Origin: a bacterium
Lineage (GTDB): Bacteria; SAR324; XYD2-FULL-50-16
Direction of reading: 5' to 3'
Assembly (NCBI GenBank): GCA_018829445.1
Contig: JAHJTV010000043.1
Span: forward strand, 1 to 64,000
Length of the DNA stretch: 64,000 nt
Below are positions 35,979 to 44,539 of the stretch, piece by piece. The position numbers and the translations under genes were made by a program. Positions within the stretch are counted from its first letter, which is position 1; each line of letters begins with the position of its first letter. The notes beneath the pieces are model-generated. The model was not told where the DNA came from. It saw only the letters and a program-made list of their open reading frames with translations, and did no database searches.

Positions 35979-36254
35979 AATTTATACTCGACTACAACTC
36001 TGAACTCCCTTCTTAATTCTGATAAAGTCATTTGATGACTCCCGGGAGGGATATTCCTGCCAAAACAAACTTTCCTTTTGGATACGCATAAGTTAATATT
36101 TTGAAGCACAAGAACAAGTGAATAAGAACAAGGTAAGTTTACTCAGCTTTTCTTAATATGAGCTGCTAAAAATATAGCAACTGCATATGTCTGGATATTG
36201 GGCTTGAACCCGGCACAGGTATTATTCAATTTTTTTTGTAGACTGAAGAAGCTT
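35979..36254. other. Intergenic region before the glycyl radical enzyme gene
   Basis: About 275 bp with a GTCATTTGATGAC inverted repeat near 36026 but no T-run. No promoter is convincing; a GG-N10-GC pair near 36200 lacks the TTGC box. Confidence 0.4.
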
Positions 36255-38585
36255 ATGATTCTTTCAACCCGTTTTCAGCGCATCAAAAACGAACTGCTTT
36301 CATACCCCATTCACCTCTGTATTGAAAGGGCTCGGTTGGTTACAGAGTATTTCAAACAGTTCGATAATGCCAACGAACCTATGGTGATAAGGAAAGCCAA
36401 AGCATTCCGTCATTTAATGCGAAAGAAGTCGATCAAAATCTATCCGGACGAGCTCATAGTCGGTAATATTGGCAAATACAGGAAATCAGCCATCATGCAA
36501 CCGGAGTTGTCCGGTGTATTTTCCTGTCAGGAGCTGCTTTGGATCGATAAACGCAAAACCACACCATTTAAAATCTCCTGGGGAGATCGCCTGAAATTGC
36601 TCAAAGGGGTCATTCCCTACTGGCTTCCCCGTAATATGATCATCCGCGCTTTCTGGCCCGATCTGAAACACTTAAGTCAATACATTGTCGATCAACTAAA
36701 TCCCAATTATTACCTGATAAACGAGGTTGCCGGAATCGGACATTTTATCCCCCATTATGAAAAGGCAATAAAAATAGGGCTTAAAGGTTATCTTGAACAA
36801 CTGAAAAATGGTAAAACCGATCTATTCCGGGCAATGGCGATTACAGCCGAAGCGGTTATCGACTATTCCAATCGTATGTCCTGCGAAATAGAACGATTGG
36901 TACAATTGGAAACCGACAAAAAGCGATCACAGGAACTGGTTTCCCTGGCAGAGATCTGCAAAAAGGTGCCCGAAAATCCGGCTGAAACCTTCCATGAAGC
37001 CCTGCAGGCACTTTGGATCTGCCACATGGCAGTCTGCCTGGAAGGGGTAAACTCAGCAGTTTCCTTCGGTCGACTGGATCAAATCCTATACCCCTATTAC
37101 AAAAAAGATCTGGAAACAGGCAGAATAACACCGCAACAGGCAAAGAAACTGCTGCTCTGCTTTTCCGCAAAAACAACCGAGCATGTATTCCTGATCTCCG
37201 AAAAAATGAGTAAATACCACGGAGGTTTCCTGGTTGCCCAGGCTGCCATTGTCGGGGGAATAGACAGTAGGGGAGAAAATGCCGTTAATGACCTCTCCTG
37301 GATCTTGCTTGACGTGATGGAAGAGTCGGGATTGAGAGATCCCAACTATCAGGTCAGGATTCACAAGAACACCCCCAGTGAATTTATACGACGGGCATTG
37401 GATGTTGCCAGGAAGGGAACAGGGTCGCCTGCCTTCTTTTGTGACGAGGCAACCGTCTCCTCTTTAACAGCACACGGGTATAGTGAAGAGGAAGCGAATA
37501 CCTATGGCATTGTCGGCTGTGTTGAACCCACCATACCCAGCAGAAGTTTTTGCTCCACTGATGCGGCACTGGTTAATCTGCCGGTTTGTCTTGAACTGGC
37601 TTTAAACCAGGGAAAACGGATTAACGGCAGAAAACAGATTGGTATAAACACCAGAAATCCTGGGTTGTTTCATGACATGGAAGATGTAATCACCGCTTTC
37701 GAAAAACAGGTTAGCCACTTGGTAAAAAGGCTGATAAGAGATATCCAGGTGATCGAAAAGGGCAATCGAAACTATCATCCCACTCCGTTCTCCTCCATGC
37801 TGGTAGATGGCTGTATTGAGAACAATAAAGATATTACTGCCGGCGGTGCCCAGTATAACTCAAGTGGGATACAGGGAGTTGGAGTGGCTGATGTCTCGGA
37901 TTCGCTGGCGGCCATTGAGGAAGTAGTGTTTCAAAATAAGCGGTTTTCCCTCAAAGAGATTATCGATGCCTTGAAAACAAACTTTGATCAGAACGAGCCC
38001 CTCCGGTCTTACCTGGTCAAAGCCACCAAATTCGGAAACGATCACGGTTCTGTAGACAGATTTGCAGAAAGGACAATGTGCATATTTCATGCGGCACTGG
38101 GAAACCATCAAAACTCCAGAGGAGGCCCTTATATTCCCGGGTTTTATTCGTCAACTTGTCATGTGGGATTCGGTGAACAGACAGCGGCGCTACCCAGCGG
38201 AAGGAAAGCCGGCCAGCCTTTTGCTGCCAGTATGAGCGCCGGCAATGGAATGGATCGTTCCGGTCCAACCGCTGTTTTGAATTCTGTGGCGTCAACCGAC
38301 CCCAGATTATCACCCAACGGGTACGCCCTTAATTTGAGTTTCGATCCCCATACTCTCAAAGGGGAGAAGGGAGTGATGATTCTGGATTCCCTGCTTCGCG
38401 GATATTTTGAAAAAGGAGGCATGGAACTTCAACTGAATGTACTGGATCATCAGGTTCTCGAAGACGCCTTGAATAATCCCGGTAAACACCCCGGGATCGT
38501 GGTGCGGGTGGCAGGCTATTGCGCCTTTTTTGACGACCTACCCCACGAAGTAAAAAAAGAGGTTATCAACCGCAACAGAACCTAA
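36255..38585 (+). CDS. Glycyl radical enzyme of the GCVE (dehydratase/lyase) class
   Basis: The 776-residue protein is a pyruvate formate-lyase-like glycyl radical enzyme. Gly754 in RVAGYCAFF is the radical site and Cys422 in TYGIVGCVEP the thiyl site; Glu424 after it marks the dehydratase/C-N or C-S lyase branch (glycerol dehydratase, choline lyase, isethionate lyase) and excludes true PFL, which has a Cys-Cys pair. Substrate is not predictable; the segment after GCVEP (TIPSRSFCSTDAALVNLP) is not one I can assign. The track starts at 36198, but ATG 36255 begins the conserved sequence. A 31-bp perfect hairpin begins at the stop codon, followed by a radical SAM gene. Confidence 0.92.
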   Translation: MILSTRFQRIKNELLSYPIHLCIERARLVTEYFKQFDNANEPMVIRKAKAFRHLMRKKSIKIYPDELIVGNIGKYRKSAIMQPELSGVFSCQELLWIDKRKTTPFKISWGDRLKLLKGVIPYWLPRNMIIRAFWPDLKHLSQYIVDQLNPNYYLINEVAGIGHFIPHYEKAIKIGLKGYLEQLKNGKTDLFRAMAITAEAVIDYSNRMSCEIERLVQLETDKKRSQELVSLAEICKKVPENPAETFHEALQALWICHMAVCLEGVNSAVSFGRLDQILYPYYKKDLETGRITPQQAKKLLLCFSAKTTEHVFLISEKMSKYHGGFLVAQAAIVGGIDSRGENAVNDLSWILLDVMEESGLRDPNYQVRIHKNTPSEFIRRALDVARKGTGSPAFFCDEATVSSLTAHGYSEEEANTYGIVGCVEPTIPSRSFCSTDAALVNLPVCLELALNQGKRINGRKQIGINTRNPGLFHDMEDVITAFEKQVSHLVKRLIRDIQVIEKGNRNYHPTPFSSMLVDGCIENNKDITAGGAQYNSSGIQGVGVADVSDSLAAIEEVVFQNKRFSLKEIIDALKTNFDQNEPLRSYLVKATKFGNDHGSVDRFAERTMCIFHAALGNHQNSRGGPYIPGFYSSTCHVGFGEQTAALPSGRKAGQPFAASMSAGNGMDRSGPTAVLNSVASTDPRLSPNGYALNLSFDPHTLKGEKGVMILDSLLRGYFEKGGMELQLNVLDHQVLEDALNNPGKHPGIVVRVAGYCAFFDDLPHEVKKEVINRNRT

Positions 38586-38648
38586 GGGGTCAAGTCTCGT
38601 TTTGTTGCAACTTAGAGAGTTGCAACAAAACGAGACTTGACCCCTTAG
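38582..38648. repeat. Perfect 31-bp hairpin starting in the stop codon
   Basis: Two exact inverted 31-bp arms (CTAAGGGGTCAAGTCTCG... ) enclose a 5-nt loop, TAGAG. The left arm includes the TAA stop of the glycyl radical enzyme. The AAGGGGTCAAGTCTCG core is a type of dispersed palindrome. There is no T-run on either strand, so it is not a classic terminator, though it could stabilise the upstream mRNA or reduce downstream expression. Confidence 0.9.
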
Positions 38649-38666
38649 CTTAGCATAAGGATATTT

Positions 38667-39584
38667 ATGGCGGCATTCGAACCGGTTTATCTGGAAACCA
38701 AAAGGAAGGGTTTATTGAGGGAAAAAATAAACAAAGCTCGGGCTTTGTTAAAATCGTGCACAATCTGTCCGCGGGAGTGTGAAGTAGACCGTCTTGCGGG
38801 AGAGGTGGGAGAATGTAATACAGGGGAGGATGCGTGGTTATCCAGTTTTAATTCCCACTTTGGGGAGGAACCTCCCCTGGTGGGAATGTTCGGTTCGGGT
38901 ACCATCTTTTTTACTCATTGCAATCTAAAATGTAATTTCTGCCAAAACTACGACATAAGCCATGATGGAAATGGAGCAGAGGTAGGCATGGCCCAGCTGG
39001 CAACTACGATGATGATTCTTCAGAACAACGGTTGTCACAACATCAATTTTGTCACTCCCACCCATGTGGTTCCACAGATATTGGCAGCCCTGGACATGGC
39101 AATTGAGATTGGTCTATGCGTTCCTCTAGTATACAACTCCAGTGGTTATGACAAAGTGGAAACCCTTCAGCTGTTGGATGGTGTCATTGATATCTACATG
39201 CCGGATTTTAAATTCTGGGATGCCGGAATTGCCGAATTGACCTGTCATGCTCCTGATTACCCGGAAGTAGCTCGAAACGCCCTTGTTGAGATGCATCGGC
39301 AGGTCGGGGATCTTCAGTTTGATGAAAACGGAATAGCCCAAAAAGGGTTGCTGGTGCGTCACTTGGTGATGCCATCCGGGGCTGCGGGAACCAAGGACGT
39401 TATGAAATTTATTGCAGAGAAAATTTCGCCCAACACCTATGTCAATGTTATGGATCAATATCGACCCTGTGGTAAAGCCTATCATGTGGAGCAACTGTCG
39501 AGTTCTCTTTCAAGACAGGAGTTTAAACAGGCAGTCAAGGAGGCAAAACAAGCCGGTATCTCTCGGTTTGCTGTGCCCTTGTAA
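38667..39584 (+). CDS. PflX-like radical SAM protein, candidate glycyl radical enzyme activase
   Basis: The 305-residue protein has the radical SAM cluster motif CNLKCNFC (CxxxCxxC) and an N-terminal cysteine-rich segment CTICPRECEVDRLAGEVGEC typical of the PflX/COG1313 group. Members resemble glycyl radical activases but mostly lack a proven substrate. It lies 82 bp after the glycyl radical enzyme on the same strand and no other activase is near, so it is the best candidate to make the glycyl radical; canonical activases of GCVE enzymes instead carry a two-cluster ferredoxin insert. ATG 38667 follows TAAGGAT. Confidence 0.85.
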   Translation: MAAFEPVYLETKRKGLLREKINKARALLKSCTICPRECEVDRLAGEVGECNTGEDAWLSSFNSHFGEEPPLVGMFGSGTIFFTHCNLKCNFCQNYDISHDGNGAEVGMAQLATTMMILQNNGCHNINFVTPTHVVPQILAALDMAIEIGLCVPLVYNSSGYDKVETLQLLDGVIDIYMPDFKFWDAGIAELTCHAPDYPEVARNALVEMHRQVGDLQFDENGIAQKGLLVRHLVMPSGAAGTKDVMKFIAEKISPNTYVNVMDQYRPCGKAYHVEQLSSSLSRQEFKQAVKEAKQAGISRFAVPL

Positions 39585-39610
39585 AAACGTATAATATTAA
39601 AAGGATCTAA

Positions 39611-40723
39611 ATGAAGATATCCCCTTTCAAACTGGAACGATATTTTGCAAAATACGAATTCAACGCTCCCCACCTACTCTGTTGTTCGGACTGTGAATCG
39701 ATGTCCATCGGCGACCTGCTGAAACTGGGTCAGGTATCGGAAGCAACTCTGAGTAATGTCTGGTTAGGATATACCGAATCACAAGGTGATCCCGCTTTGC
39801 GTGAAGAGATAGCCCAGCTGTACAGTGGGGTGAATCCGGAACAGGTTCTGGTTCATTCCGGTGCTGAGGAACCAATTTTTAATTTCATGAACGCTATTTT
39901 GGAACCAGGCGATCATGTAATTGTGCTCTATCCCTGTTACCAATCATTAACCGAAATTGCAGAATCGATTGGTTGTGAAGTTACTTATTGGAAACTGGAG
40001 AATTGTCCGGACTGGAAGGTGGATTTTGATATTTTCAAGGATCAGATCAGGCCAAATACCAAGCTGGTTATTGTGAATACACCCCATAACCCCACGGGAT
40101 TCCAGTTTACAAAAGAGGAGTTTAAAACTCTTTCCGATCTTTCCAATGAGCATGGTTTTTTTATCTTTTCCGATGAGGTCTACCGCTATCTGGAGTATGA
40201 TGAAAATGACCGGTTGCCTTCAATCTGCGATATTAATGAAAACGGGCTGGCCCTGGGAGTTATGTCCAAGACCTTTGGATTGGCCGGATTGAGAATCGGG
40301 TGGATTGCAACGCAAAACAAAGAGATCTACCATAAGCTGGCAGCTTACAAGGATTATACGACCATCTGCAACAGTGCCCCCAGTGAATTTCTGTCGACCC
40401 TTGCCCTTAAAAACAAAGAGAAACTCATCAAAAGAAACCTCGGCATTGTTAACAACAACCTCAGTTTGTTAAATCAGTTTTTTGATCAATACCAAGACCT
40501 GTTCAGGTGGAGCATGCCAAAAGCCGGGCCAATCGCATTCCCGGAACTCAGGCGGGGAGAAATCACCAAGTTCTGTCATGATCTGGTAACTAAAGCGGGG
40601 GTTCTTCTTTTGCCGGGAACCTTGTATGACAAGTCCAGCAACAACTTTAGAATCGGATTCGGCAGAACAACCATGGAGCAGTCTTTGAACAGGCTTGAGG
40701 AGTATTTGTCTGCAACCCTTTAA
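39611..40723 (+). CDS. Class I/II PLP-dependent aminotransferase
   Basis: The 370-residue enzyme has the fold-type I aspartate aminotransferase layout: NTPHNPTGFQF, FSDEVYR and the PLP lysine in MSKTFGLAGLRIG. It transfers an amino group between an amino acid and a keto acid in the cytosol. It lies 26 bp after the radical SAM gene with its own AAAGGATCT site and ends at a terminator, so it closes the locus. This suggests that the locus substrate or a product of it is an amine or amino acid, but the substrate is not readable from the sequence. Confidence 0.88.
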   Translation: MKISPFKLERYFAKYEFNAPHLLCCSDCESMSIGDLLKLGQVSEATLSNVWLGYTESQGDPALREEIAQLYSGVNPEQVLVHSGAEEPIFNFMNAILEPGDHVIVLYPCYQSLTEIAESIGCEVTYWKLENCPDWKVDFDIFKDQIRPNTKLVIVNTPHNPTGFQFTKEEFKTLSDLSNEHGFFIFSDEVYRYLEYDENDRLPSICDINENGLALGVMSKTFGLAGLRIGWIATQNKEIYHKLAAYKDYTTICNSAPSEFLSTLALKNKEKLIKRNLGIVNNNLSLLNQFFDQYQDLFRWSMPKAGPIAFPELRRGEITKFCHDLVTKAGVLLLPGTLYDKSSNNFRIGFGRTTMEQSLNRLEEYLSATL

Positions 40724-40725
40724 AC

Positions 40726-40757
40726 AAAAGGGGCCAAGATGACTTGTCCCCCTTTTT
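40726..40757. terminator. Bidirectional Rho-independent terminator
   Basis: AAAAGGGG.CCAAG and CTTG.CCCCCTTTTT pair around a 4-nt loop, with A and T runs at the ends. It closes the aminotransferase gene and, from the other side, the lipoprotein gene. Confidence 0.75.
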
Positions 40758-40810
40758 CTGTATATTACTGTTTCAATATATCAGTGTTTATACCGCAGTT
40801 TATTTTAGCA

Positions 40811-41944
40811 TCACTCAATGCGATCAGGTATATGCATGGCATCGGTTGCGGTTGCCGGAAATACCGACAGTGCCGTAGTAGTTGGCCCATCAGTGAAGTA
40901 CAACAAAAAGTTAGCCAGGTCTGTTTGCTCAGCTGCTGTTAGGTCCAGATATGTGGCAACGTCAGCAGCACTGGTCCAGGTTGCGGTTTCAGCGGAGCAG
41001 TTGGCAGCATCCGCTTCCAACCGGGTTGCGTTATTGATGCAGATTCCACTGGGTGTTGCATTTGACTTTGCAAAATAATAACCGGATTCAAAGACACCTG
41101 CTGTGCTTATCCCCCCTTGTCCGGCAGCCATTACATAGTTAGAACCGGTGCCATGGAAGCGAACCAGGAATTTGCGATTTGAGAGGTTCACTATCAATAC
41201 GGTGCGAAACGTACTGTCATCAGCAGCGGTATCATTGATATTGGTGGTGTTAAAAGCAAGTACATGATCATTGCTGGCATCGGTTTTGGACAAATACGCC
41301 TGATAAATATCGGATTGATCCCAACCTGCAGTGGCCGTATCGTGTTTTCTGGTAACAATCATGACATTTTTGGCAGAGGTATCGGTTTGAGTGGCAAAAT
41401 ACTGGGTTTGTGAACTGTAAGTTGAAGATCCGATGCAGTTCAACTGGCTGAAATAGTCAATCAGGTAGGTACTCGTATCACCACTGGAATCGTCAGTCTT
41501 AAAGGAACTTGCGTTCACAGTAGCTGCCGTGCAACTTGAGGCGAAATAGTTCAGAACATTTTCCATGTACATTTCAGCATGGTAGATAACACCGATAAGG
41601 GTTGTTACCGTGTATTTATTGGTATTAATTTCAGGCGTAACTCCTGTAGGACAGTTATTATCGCTATCAGGCATATAACACTCCAGCTTGAAGAAATTGC
41701 TGATAACCTGATCGCTAATAACATCCCCAGCAGTAAGAGAAGGGGCGCTGCTTGAGGATGAACCTTCAATCGCAGGCAAGGCCCTGGCCGCAGAATTAGC
41801 AAAATCCAGACTGTTGGAGCTTGCGGTCGTACTTGTTGTCGATTCATCATCATCGTCACTCGTCGCACATCCTACTACGAAAAACAAGGATGCAATCATT
41901 GAGAGTGTTATTATGCCAAACCATAAGATTCTGTTCTTTTTCAT
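40811..41944 (-). CDS. Predicted lipoprotein, function unknown
   Basis: The 377-residue product has a lipoprotein signal peptide with a lipobox FFVVGC at about residue 21-26, followed by an acidic and Ser/Thr-rich linker (ATSDDDDESTTSTTASS), and a large domain with several paired cysteines that I do not recognise. It would be anchored in the outer or inner membrane facing the periplasm or outside. ATG 41944 follows ATGGAGTTGAT; the track's longer frame from 42001 precedes the signal peptide. The composition (Ser, Thr, Asn, Asp) is that of a secreted protein. It is probably a single-gene unit. Confidence 0.8.
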   Translation of the reverse strand: MKKNRILWFGIITLSMIASLFFVVGCATSDDDDESTTSTTASSNSLDFANSAARALPAIEGSSSSSAPSLTAGDVISDQVISNFFKLECYMPDSDNNCPTGVTPEINTNKYTVTTLIGVIYHAEMYMENVLNYFASSCTAATVNASSFKTDDSSGDTSTYLIDYFSQLNCIGSSTYSSQTQYFATQTDTSAKNVMIVTRKHDTATAGWDQSDIYQAYLSKTDASNDHVLAFNTTNINDTAADDSTFRTVLIVNLSNRKFLVRFHGTGSNYVMAAGQGGISTAGVFESGYYFAKSNATPSGICINNATRLEADAANCSAETATWTSAADVATYLDLTAAEQTDLANFLLYFTDGPTTTALSVFPATATDAMHIPDRIE

Positions 41945-42351
41945 ATCAACTCCATTAATACTAAAAAGTGTATTATCCCTTGAATTAGAGAATGTGCCCA
42001 TTGTATCACTCCTTCAGAACAGATGTCAAAATATTGTTTTTTTGTTTCCCTGCAGGTACTTAACAAACGATAAAGGGGAAAAGAGACTATCTCCTTTAAG
42101 CCATTGATTTCTATAGGGTAAGATCAGACACTAGTGAGGCATTAGTTGGAAAATAACAACATGGATTTGAGGTACAGGGGCGTTTAGGAATAATGATAAT
42201 TTAATTCTGTCTGATTGATTTGATTGTGCTATTGCTTCTTCAATAAATCATATAAGCTTGGCGAGTTGAAGAAAAAGGGCTCAAGTTTGATATTTATGTA
42301 TTCTATGTGAGGGTAAAAACTCATGGAGAGATTTGATCCCCTTCCCAAGAC
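41945..42351. other. Intergenic region upstream of the lipoprotein gene
   Basis: About 400 bp, AT-rich, with no recognised promoter, repeat or gene. Confidence 0.5.
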
Positions 42352-43305
42352 CTATTCGAAATTGGCAGTCCCGATGTTGTTATTGGTATTAAGCTGAATG
42401 GTTCCGCATTTACCGATTTTACAAAAATTACTCATGTCGCTGGAGATAGTATTATTTTCGATTGAATTATTTTGAAAACTCAGTTTTCCGAAATTGGCGA
42501 GTCCGCCTACCGAATTATGACTGATATTGCTGTTGTACATCTCCAGTTCTCCCATGACAGAGATTCCGCCACCCTCTTTCGTACTTTTATTATGGGTGAT
42601 GTTTGAGTTTTTAATGATTGCCTTGGTATCGCAAGATATAAACAGTCCACCTCCCCGGGAATCCGAGGTATTGTAACTGATTTCACTGTTTTCAATCACC
42701 AAAACGCCACCCTTCTCATTTTGAATACCACCACCGGCCCCGCATGCTTTCCCGATTGGACCGGCCCTCTCAGCGTAATTTCTACTGATCTTGCTGTTGA
42801 GAATGGTCAGCGTGCCCTTATTCCAGATCCCTCCCCCGGAAGTTCTTGCCAGATTTTCGATTACCAGGACATTTATGAGGGTCAAGCTTCCCAGGTTGCT
42901 GATTCCTCCCCCGGAACTCGGGTAACCTTTGGGTTTCCCGTGTCTGATGGTTAAATTTTCAAGAGTGACTTCAGCTCTCTCTTGAATCTGAAACACCCTG
43001 TCACCAGCCTTACCTGGTTGAGTGTGGGCCTGTACAATCGTACCTGGTATCGTGTCGCCTATAATCTTTATACTCTTTCCCAGTGTTATTCCACCTTCGG
43101 TGTGAATGGTGTCCTTAATGAGGATTGTATCACCTGCTCGGGTACGCTCATCATCATTTGCCGCTTGAATAGTTGTGAATTGACAACCTGCCTTACAGAC
43201 CGTTAACTCCTGCATCACTTTTAATGCGCTGTTATCTGCGTACAAGGCTGCGGACCACAATCCCAGCAGCATCAATAAACCTGGTTTGAATTTATTAATT
43301 GGCAT
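42352..43305 (-). CDS. Exported right-handed beta-helix repeat protein
   Basis: The 317-residue protein has a signal peptide (about 1-23) and then repeated turns of a parallel beta-helix: GGGISNLGSLTLINV, SGGGIWNKGTLTILNSKI, GGGIQNEKGGVLVIENSEI and SRGGGLFISCDTKAIIKNSNI, quoted in part. This is the pattern of Pmp-like or pectate lyase-like surface proteins. There is no autotransporter barrel, so it would be periplasmic or secreted. Function could be polysaccharide binding or cleavage; no catalytic residues can be pointed out. It lies 25 bp after larC in the same direction but is probably a separate unit. Confidence 0.8.
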   Translation of the reverse strand: MPINKFKPGLLMLLGLWSAALYADNSALKVMQELTVCKAGCQFTTIQAANDDERTRAGDTILIKDTIHTEGGITLGKSIKIIGDTIPGTIVQAHTQPGKAGDRVFQIQERAEVTLENLTIRHGKPKGYPSSGGGISNLGSLTLINVLVIENLARTSGGGIWNKGTLTILNSKISRNYAERAGPIGKACGAGGGIQNEKGGVLVIENSEISYNTSDSRGGGLFISCDTKAIIKNSNITHNKSTKEGGGISVMGELEMYNSNISHNSVGGLANFGKLSFQNNSIENNTISSDMSNFCKIGKCGTIQLNTNNNIGTANFE

Positions 43306-43330
43306 TATCTGGTTTTGATAATAGGTTAGT

Positions 43331-44533
43331 TTATTTAAAATCGGACTTTTGAATTTTAGTCACAGTCACTTCATACACAGTCTTCAAGGGTATCCCTTTT
43401 TGTTCAGCCAGTCTTTTACAGTCCTCATATTCCGGTGAAATCTTTAAGATTTTTCCGTTTTGAAGGGCAGCTTTCGCTTTGACAGGTCCGAACTCTGTTT
43501 CGATCGCCATGATTTTTCTTTCAAGGCAAGCGCGATCCACAGGAATTCTTCTGATTCCCAGGGTTGAGGTTTCATTAAAAATGATGGCTTCAAGTTTTTG
43601 AAAATCCTGTTGATCACTGAGTACATTCAATAAAACCCCGGGCCGACCTTTTTTCATGATAATATTGGTCATAAAAACATCCAGTGCCCCCTGTTCAAAT
43701 AATAGTGGCAACAGATAGGAGTATATTTCCGGGTTCATATCATCAATGTTGGTTTCCAGCATGATCAGCTTATCAACAGCTATGGTATTTTCTTCAGATT
43801 CCTCACCCCAGAATACACGCAGCAGGTTCGGGATACTGAATTCCTTTTTACCGGTTCCATATCCTGTTTTTTGGATGATCATGGCAGGGAGGGAGCCAAA
43901 TTTTTTAGCAATGGTTTTTATAATAGCAGCCCCTGTCGGCGTTACCAACTCTCCGACCACATCGGTTGAATAGATGGGAACGTTTTTGAGGATGTCTGCT
44001 GTTGCAGGGGCTGGAACCGGTAACAGTCCATGAGCGCATTTAACCGTTCCGGAACCTACGTGCAAAGCAGATGAATAGATTTTATCGGGTTTTAAAATAG
44101 AAAGGCAGATTGCCGTCCCTACAATATCAACAATCGAATCGACGGCACCGACTTCATGAAAATGGATCTCGTCGATTGACTTTCCATGGACTTTCGCTTC
44201 CGCCTTTGCAATAGTATTAAAAATCTGTTTGCTTAGGTTTTTTGCATCATTATCGATATTACTTTTGTCAATAATTCCTTCAATTATCTTCAGGTTTCTG
44301 TGTGGATGGTGGTGATTTTGGTGATGCGAATGTTCTTCGAGAATCACATCAAAATCGGTTCCCGAAATCCCGTTTTTCACCTTTTGAGTGACCTTAAGCT
44401 CATATCCAGGTAGATTAAGGGATTTTAATTGAGCAATCAGTTCTTCCTTTTTTACACCCAAATCGATGAGGGCGCCTATAGTCATATCTCCGCTAATCCC
44501 TGCGAAGCAGTCAAAATATAAGATCTTATCCAT
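43331..44533 (-). CDS. larC: LarC, nickel insertase for the nickel-pincer cofactor
   Basis: The 400-residue protein matches LarC, which uses CTP to insert nickel into the pyridinium dithiocarboxylate nucleotide. The MDKILYFDCFAGISGDM start, HFHEVGAVDSIVDIVG and LETNIDDMNPE segments are family hallmarks, and a histidine-rich stretch (EHSHHQNHHHPH) may store metal. It is a single uninterrupted frame, unlike the ribosomal-frameshift larC of Lactobacillus plantarum. It is the last gene of a larE-larB-larC operon and starts 6 bp after larB. Confidence 0.94.
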   Translation of the reverse strand: MDKILYFDCFAGISGDMTIGALIDLGVKKEELIAQLKSLNLPGYELKVTQKVKNGISGTDFDVILEEHSHHQNHHHPHRNLKIIEGIIDKSNIDNDAKNLSKQIFNTIAKAEAKVHGKSIDEIHFHEVGAVDSIVDIVGTAICLSILKPDKIYSSALHVGSGTVKCAHGLLPVPAPATADILKNVPIYSTDVVGELVTPTGAAIIKTIAKKFGSLPAMIIQKTGYGTGKKEFSIPNLLRVFWGEESEENTIAVDKLIMLETNIDDMNPEIYSYLLPLLFEQGALDVFMTNIIMKKGRPGVLLNVLSDQQDFQKLEAIIFNETSTLGIRRIPVDRACLERKIMAIETEFGPVKAKAALQNGKILKISPEYEDCKRLAEQKGIPLKTVYEVTVTKIQKSDFK

Positions 44534-44539
44534 GATTTC

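Noticed and set aside
36200-36220. Sigma-54 promoter before the glycyl radical enzyme gene
   Set aside because: GG-N10-GC spacing exists by chance, but neither box resembles the consensus.
36255-38585. Calling the glycyl radical enzyme pyruvate formate-lyase
   Set aside because: PFL has two adjacent active-site cysteines; this protein has Cys-Val-Glu, the mark of the dehydratase/lyase branch.
38582-38648. Rho-independent terminator reading of the 31-bp hairpin
   Set aside because: No T-run follows on either strand, and the radical SAM gene starts 19 bp later in the same direction.
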